From: an uncultured Clostridia bacterium
GTDB lineage: Bacteria; Bacillota; Clostridia; Christensenellales; Aristaeellaceae
DNA length: 15,846 nt
Direction of reading: 5' to 3'
NCBI GenBank assembly: GCA_934663625.1
Contig: CAKUKP010000073.1
Span: 1 to 15,846, forward strand
In this document: piece after piece, positions 13,456 to 15,846 of the stretch
How positions within the stretch are numbered: position 1 is the stretch's first letter
Layout: the number at the start of each line of letters is the position of its first letter
Notes under the pieces: generated by a model
Told to the model about the DNA's origin: nothing
Database searches by the model: none
The model's input: the letters and a program-made list of their open reading frames with translations, nothing else
Position numbers and translations under genes: made by a program

Positions 13456-14114
13456 CGCGCTTCCCCCTTTCGCACAAAGCGGCCGTTTTGATAATCGCGA
13501 TCGGGCTTGCGCGTGCCGCGCTGCATCCGTTCGATGATTTCGCCGATCAGCTCCGCCAGCAGCACCGCGATCAGGCCGGAAATCACAATGCCGTCGAACG
13601 CGCCCGCGCCGCCCAGCACGAGTTTCTGCGGAATGCCCGCGTTCCATACCAGAATGGCGTTCGCCACATTGGAAAGCATCATGCCGATTACGCCCGCGAT
13701 GAACGCGCAGCGGCGCGATCTGCCGAAGATATAGGCGATTACGCCCGCCGCCAGCCCGTACAGGATCATGGGATCGACCGTAATGCGCTCCGGTTCGTTC
13801 GGCGCGAACATACCGATGGCGAAGATCGCCGCGCCCGTCACCAGTGATGCGGCGATGGAACGCGCGCGTTCAACGCCGGTATCCGCCTTGATGAACAGAT
13901 ATACGCACAGCGCCAGCGGGATTACCGCGCCGCCGATGTTGAATGCGAATACGTCCGTCACCGGAATATCCGGTACAAAGCCCAGGCCGATCATGGCGGC
14001 GATGCACAGAAGCGCCAGCTTATCATTTAAGTGCAGCTTGTCCAGAATGCGCTGGCCAACGCCCAGCAGGATCAGAATTGCGACAACGATCAATGCGATG
14101 ATGCCGATGGTCAT
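13452..14114 (-). CDS. DUF1614-family integral membrane protein
   Basis: The 220-residue product is mostly hydrophobic, with about six to seven predicted membrane segments, beginning MTIGIIALIVVAILILLGVG. Late in the protein the block VLGGAGAFDGIVISGLIAVL matches the conserved part of DUF1614 proteins as I recall them. The C-terminus is a basic cytoplasmic tail. Function is unknown. GGAGGT (14126-14121) lies six bases before ATG 14114. The stop codon overlaps the spoIIP start by four bases (GTGA), so the two are almost certainly co-translated, suggesting a sporulation or cell-envelope role. A GC-rich hairpin (14137-14152) lies just before its ribosome binding site. Confidence 0.75.
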   Translation of the reverse strand: MTIGIIALIVVAILILLGVGQRILDKLHLNDKLALLCIAAMIGLGFVPDIPVTDVFAFNIGGAVIPLALCVYLFIKADTGVERARSIAASLVTGAAIFAIGMFAPNEPERITVDPMILYGLAAGVIAYIFGRSRRCAFIAGVIGMMLSNVANAILVWNAGIPQKLVLGGAGAFDGIVISGLIAVLLAELIGEIIERMQRGTRKPDRDYQNGRFVRKGEAR

Positions 14115-14136
14115 AATTCAACCTCCGATTTCGTTT

Positions 14137-14152
14137 GCGCGCGTCCGCGCGC
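14137..14152 (-). other. GC-rich hairpin in the leader of the DUF1614-spoIIP transcript
   Basis: GCGCGC (14137-14142) and GCGCGC (14147-14152) can form a 6-bp stem closing a 4-base loop. It lies 10 bases before the DUF1614 ribosome binding site on the minus strand. It may be incidental in GC-rich DNA; no function is demonstrated. Confidence 0.35.
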
Positions 14153-14222
14153 GAATTTGTGGATTTGTTTTTTCAGTATGCCCGCAAACGCACGTTTCAA
14201 ACCGCAATCGTCGATTTATCAA

Positions 14223-14251
14223 TTGACAGTCCGCCGCCGTTTTCTTATAAT
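14223..14251 (+). promoter_or_regulatory. Perfect-consensus sigma-A promoter of the SseB-like gene
   Basis: TTGACA (14223-14228), exactly 17 bp, then TATAAT (14246-14251) matches the vegetative consensus at all 12 positions. Predicted transcription start is near 14258, giving a leader of about 26 bases to ATG 14284. Confidence 0.88.
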
Positions 14252-14283
14252 AAAATCAGTATGAAATTCGAGGTGTGCTTGAA

Positions 14284-15804
14284 ATGGAAGTGAATTTCAA
14301 AAGAACCTTTGTCGCCAAAAACAGGCGCTATGCGCTGGGCGAAATCGGGGCGATGCACGGCTACGCCATGGAAATTACCGAGCTGCGCCCCCGGCTTTCG
14401 GCGGGCAGGCTTCAGCCCGGCGAAGCGATGCTGATTCTCTTTGGCATAACGCCGGATGAATATGAAATGCGGGAAACGAATCCGAAGCAGCTGGATCAGC
14501 TGGCGGCGGCGATTCGCAAAGCCTATCCCGCGGATCGCCTGATCGGCTATCTGGTGCGCGATTTAAAGGGCGCTGTCGTCGCGCGCGAAGTGCGGCTTGA
14601 AACTGTACCCAGCATCGATGAAAACGGCTTTCCGCGCCCCGCAGCGCCCGCTGCGCAGGGCGGCGCGATCGATGCGGAGTTAAACGCGTGCGCGCGCCTT
14701 CAGAAGATACCCGCGGAAGCGCCGGAGGGCGTGAAGCAGGATTGGATCGCCGCGCGCGGTGCGGCGGCGCAGGCGCTGCTGAAGCTGGATTCGTTCTTTG
14801 CCGCCTATGATCTGCTGACCAACGGCCGCTATCCCGCGCAGAGCCTCGATGGCAGAATTGAACTGTTTGCATCCATGCAGCGCGCCGAAAACGCGCATGC
14901 GCAGGTGACGAAGGCGGGCGGATTGGACATATGGCAGATTCGAGAAATCAAAAGCGCCGAATACGATCGCTTTTTTGCGGATCTGCGCAAATCGGGCATG
15001 GAGCTTGTGCGCGTGGACAACGGCTTTGCGGCGGCGGAGCTGCGCATTGAAGATTTCGGAGACGCGCCGCTTGCTCCCGATGCGCGCATCGTGAATCTGA
15101 TGCTGCGCGAGGTGACCTACGGCCTGCGCTGGAATCGCATGAAGCAGGAAAACGCGCCGGAAAACGCCGTGCGCGGCGCGCTGGAAAGCACGCTTACCAT
15201 GCAGAATTTTGCGCGCCGCGAAATCGGAAACGCGGTGCTGTACATCGCCTGTCCGGGAAACGGCGGGCGCGAATGCACGCAGGCGGCGCATGCGCGCATC
15301 GGCGAAGGCCGGATCGTTCCGGCGGATGCGTGCATCCAGATCGCCGATAAGCGCGATTCGAAAAAGTTTATCGCTGCTTTTACCGGCGCTGCGCGCGCGG
15401 CGGCGTTCACGGGGCGCATGAATCCGCCCGTACATCCCGTAGCTGCGGTGTTTGACGACGTCGTCCGGCTGGCGAAGGGGTGCGATGGGATCATTCTAAA
15501 CATTGATGAAATCGGCTATCGCATTCAGAAGGCGGATTTTGATAAGGTGCTGGAGCTGCGCGCAAAGCCGCCGATCGCCGTGCGCGTGCGAACCGAAGCG
15601 GATGCGGCGCGGGAAAGCGCGGAAGAAACGCAGGAAGCGCCGCGCATGAATACATCGCTCCCGAACCCCGATGCGGCGCTGCCGGATCCCGACGTGTATT
15701 TGCCGAAGCGAGAAGCGATTGCGCCCCAACCGGCGCAGCCGGAGCCGCAGACGGATGCGCCCGCGAAAAAGGCGGGGTTCTTCAAGCGCCTGTTCGGCAA
15801 ATAA
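14284..15804 (+). CDS. Uncharacterised protein with SseB-like C-terminal domain
   Basis: I do not recognise the whole 506-residue protein. Residues 1-110 form a mixed alpha/beta region (MEVNFKRTFVAKN, GEAMLILFGITPDEY). Residues about 130-210 are Ala-rich and helical. Residues about 300-425 resemble the SseB N-terminal domain family: KKFIAAFTG (360-368), HPVAAVFDDVVRLAKGCDGI and IILNIDEIGYRI (403-414), the family pattern of a strand, AFT, then GIVLNP-type strand. A Pro/Glu/Ala-rich disordered linker (about 430-495) precedes a short basic-hydrophobic tail, KKAGFFKRLFGK, which could attach peripherally to membrane. No signal peptide is seen, so it is probably cytoplasmic. ATG 14284 follows GAGGTG by eight bases; the GTG at 14275 lacks a site. 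It is divergent from the DUF1614-spoIIP pair. Function is unknown. Confidence 0.7.
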   Translation: MEVNFKRTFVAKNRRYALGEIGAMHGYAMEITELRPRLSAGRLQPGEAMLILFGITPDEYEMRETNPKQLDQLAAAIRKAYPADRLIGYLVRDLKGAVVAREVRLETVPSIDENGFPRPAAPAAQGGAIDAELNACARLQKIPAEAPEGVKQDWIAARGAAAQALLKLDSFFAAYDLLTNGRYPAQSLDGRIELFASMQRAENAHAQVTKAGGLDIWQIREIKSAEYDRFFADLRKSGMELVRVDNGFAAAELRIEDFGDAPLAPDARIVNLMLREVTYGLRWNRMKQENAPENAVRGALESTLTMQNFARREIGNAVLYIACPGNGGRECTQAAHARIGEGRIVPADACIQIADKRDSKKFIAAFTGAARAAAFTGRMNPPVHPVAAVFDDVVRLAKGCDGIILNIDEIGYRIQKADFDKVLELRAKPPIAVRVRTEADAARESAEETQEAPRMNTSLPNPDAALPDPDVYLPKREAIAPQPAQPEPQTDAPAKKAGFFKRLFGK

Positions 15805-15846
15805 CGAACAAAATGGCAAAAATTTGCGGTGATTGCGAATCAATAT

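Noticed and set aside
13456..13647. N-terminal extension of the SpoIIP frame to ATG 13647
   Set aside because: The extra residues are Arg-rich shadow sequence inside DUF1614; GTG 13455 has a ribosome binding site and begins a signal peptide.

Overview
The window looks like chromosome of a GC-rich, spore-forming member of the Clostridia (Bacillota), probably a gut lineage. The signs are a SpoIIP/DUF1614 sporulation pair, a lysine riboswitch, vegetative TTGACA/TATAAT promoters, AGGAGG-type ribosome binding sites, and a BspA-like surface protein. Placement below class level cannot be supported from the sequence. No tRNA, rRNA, CRISPR array, insertion sequence or phage gene is visible.

Layout. 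(a) 1-1583: the 3' end of a surface protein made of near-identical 96-residue repeats plus leucine-rich repeats, a terminator, then a monocistronic GNAT acetyltransferase with its own promoter and terminator. (b) 1679-10280, plus strand: a sugar uptake and catabolism operon. Its order is ROK repressor, divergent L-fucose-isomerase-like enzyme, ChvE/XylF-type binding protein, two-domain sugar ABC ATPase, permease, NagB-like sugar-phosphate deaminase/isomerase, PfkB-family kinase. A near-consensus promoter precedes the regulator. Most gene junctions carry a stable hairpin without a U-run, probably setting transcript stability rather than termination. (c) 10285-12331, minus strand: an NhaC-superfamily transporter behind a 276-nt leader. 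The leader is readable as a complete lysine riboswitch: aptamer, antiterminator, terminator and a strong promoter. This indicates that the transporter is a LysW-type lysine transporter rather than a plain Na+/H+ antiporter. (d) 12376-14126, minus strand: DUF1614 membrane protein and SpoIIP overlapping by four bases. (e) 14223-15804, plus strand: an unrecognised 506-residue protein with an SseB-like domain, driven by a perfect-consensus promoter.

How the genes fit together. In (b) the binding protein, ATPase and permease form a complete carbohydrate importer. The isomerase-like, kinase and NagB-like proteins would channel the imported sugar into central metabolism under ROK control. All three enzymes depart from their families at catalytic or phosphate-binding positions, so the substrate cannot be read off and the route may be uncharacterised. 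In (c) excess lysine should stabilise the aptamer and switch off the importer by premature termination.

The best-supported finding is the lysine riboswitch. The best candidate for something undescribed is the divergent sugar operon. Family assignments come from recognised motifs, without database search.
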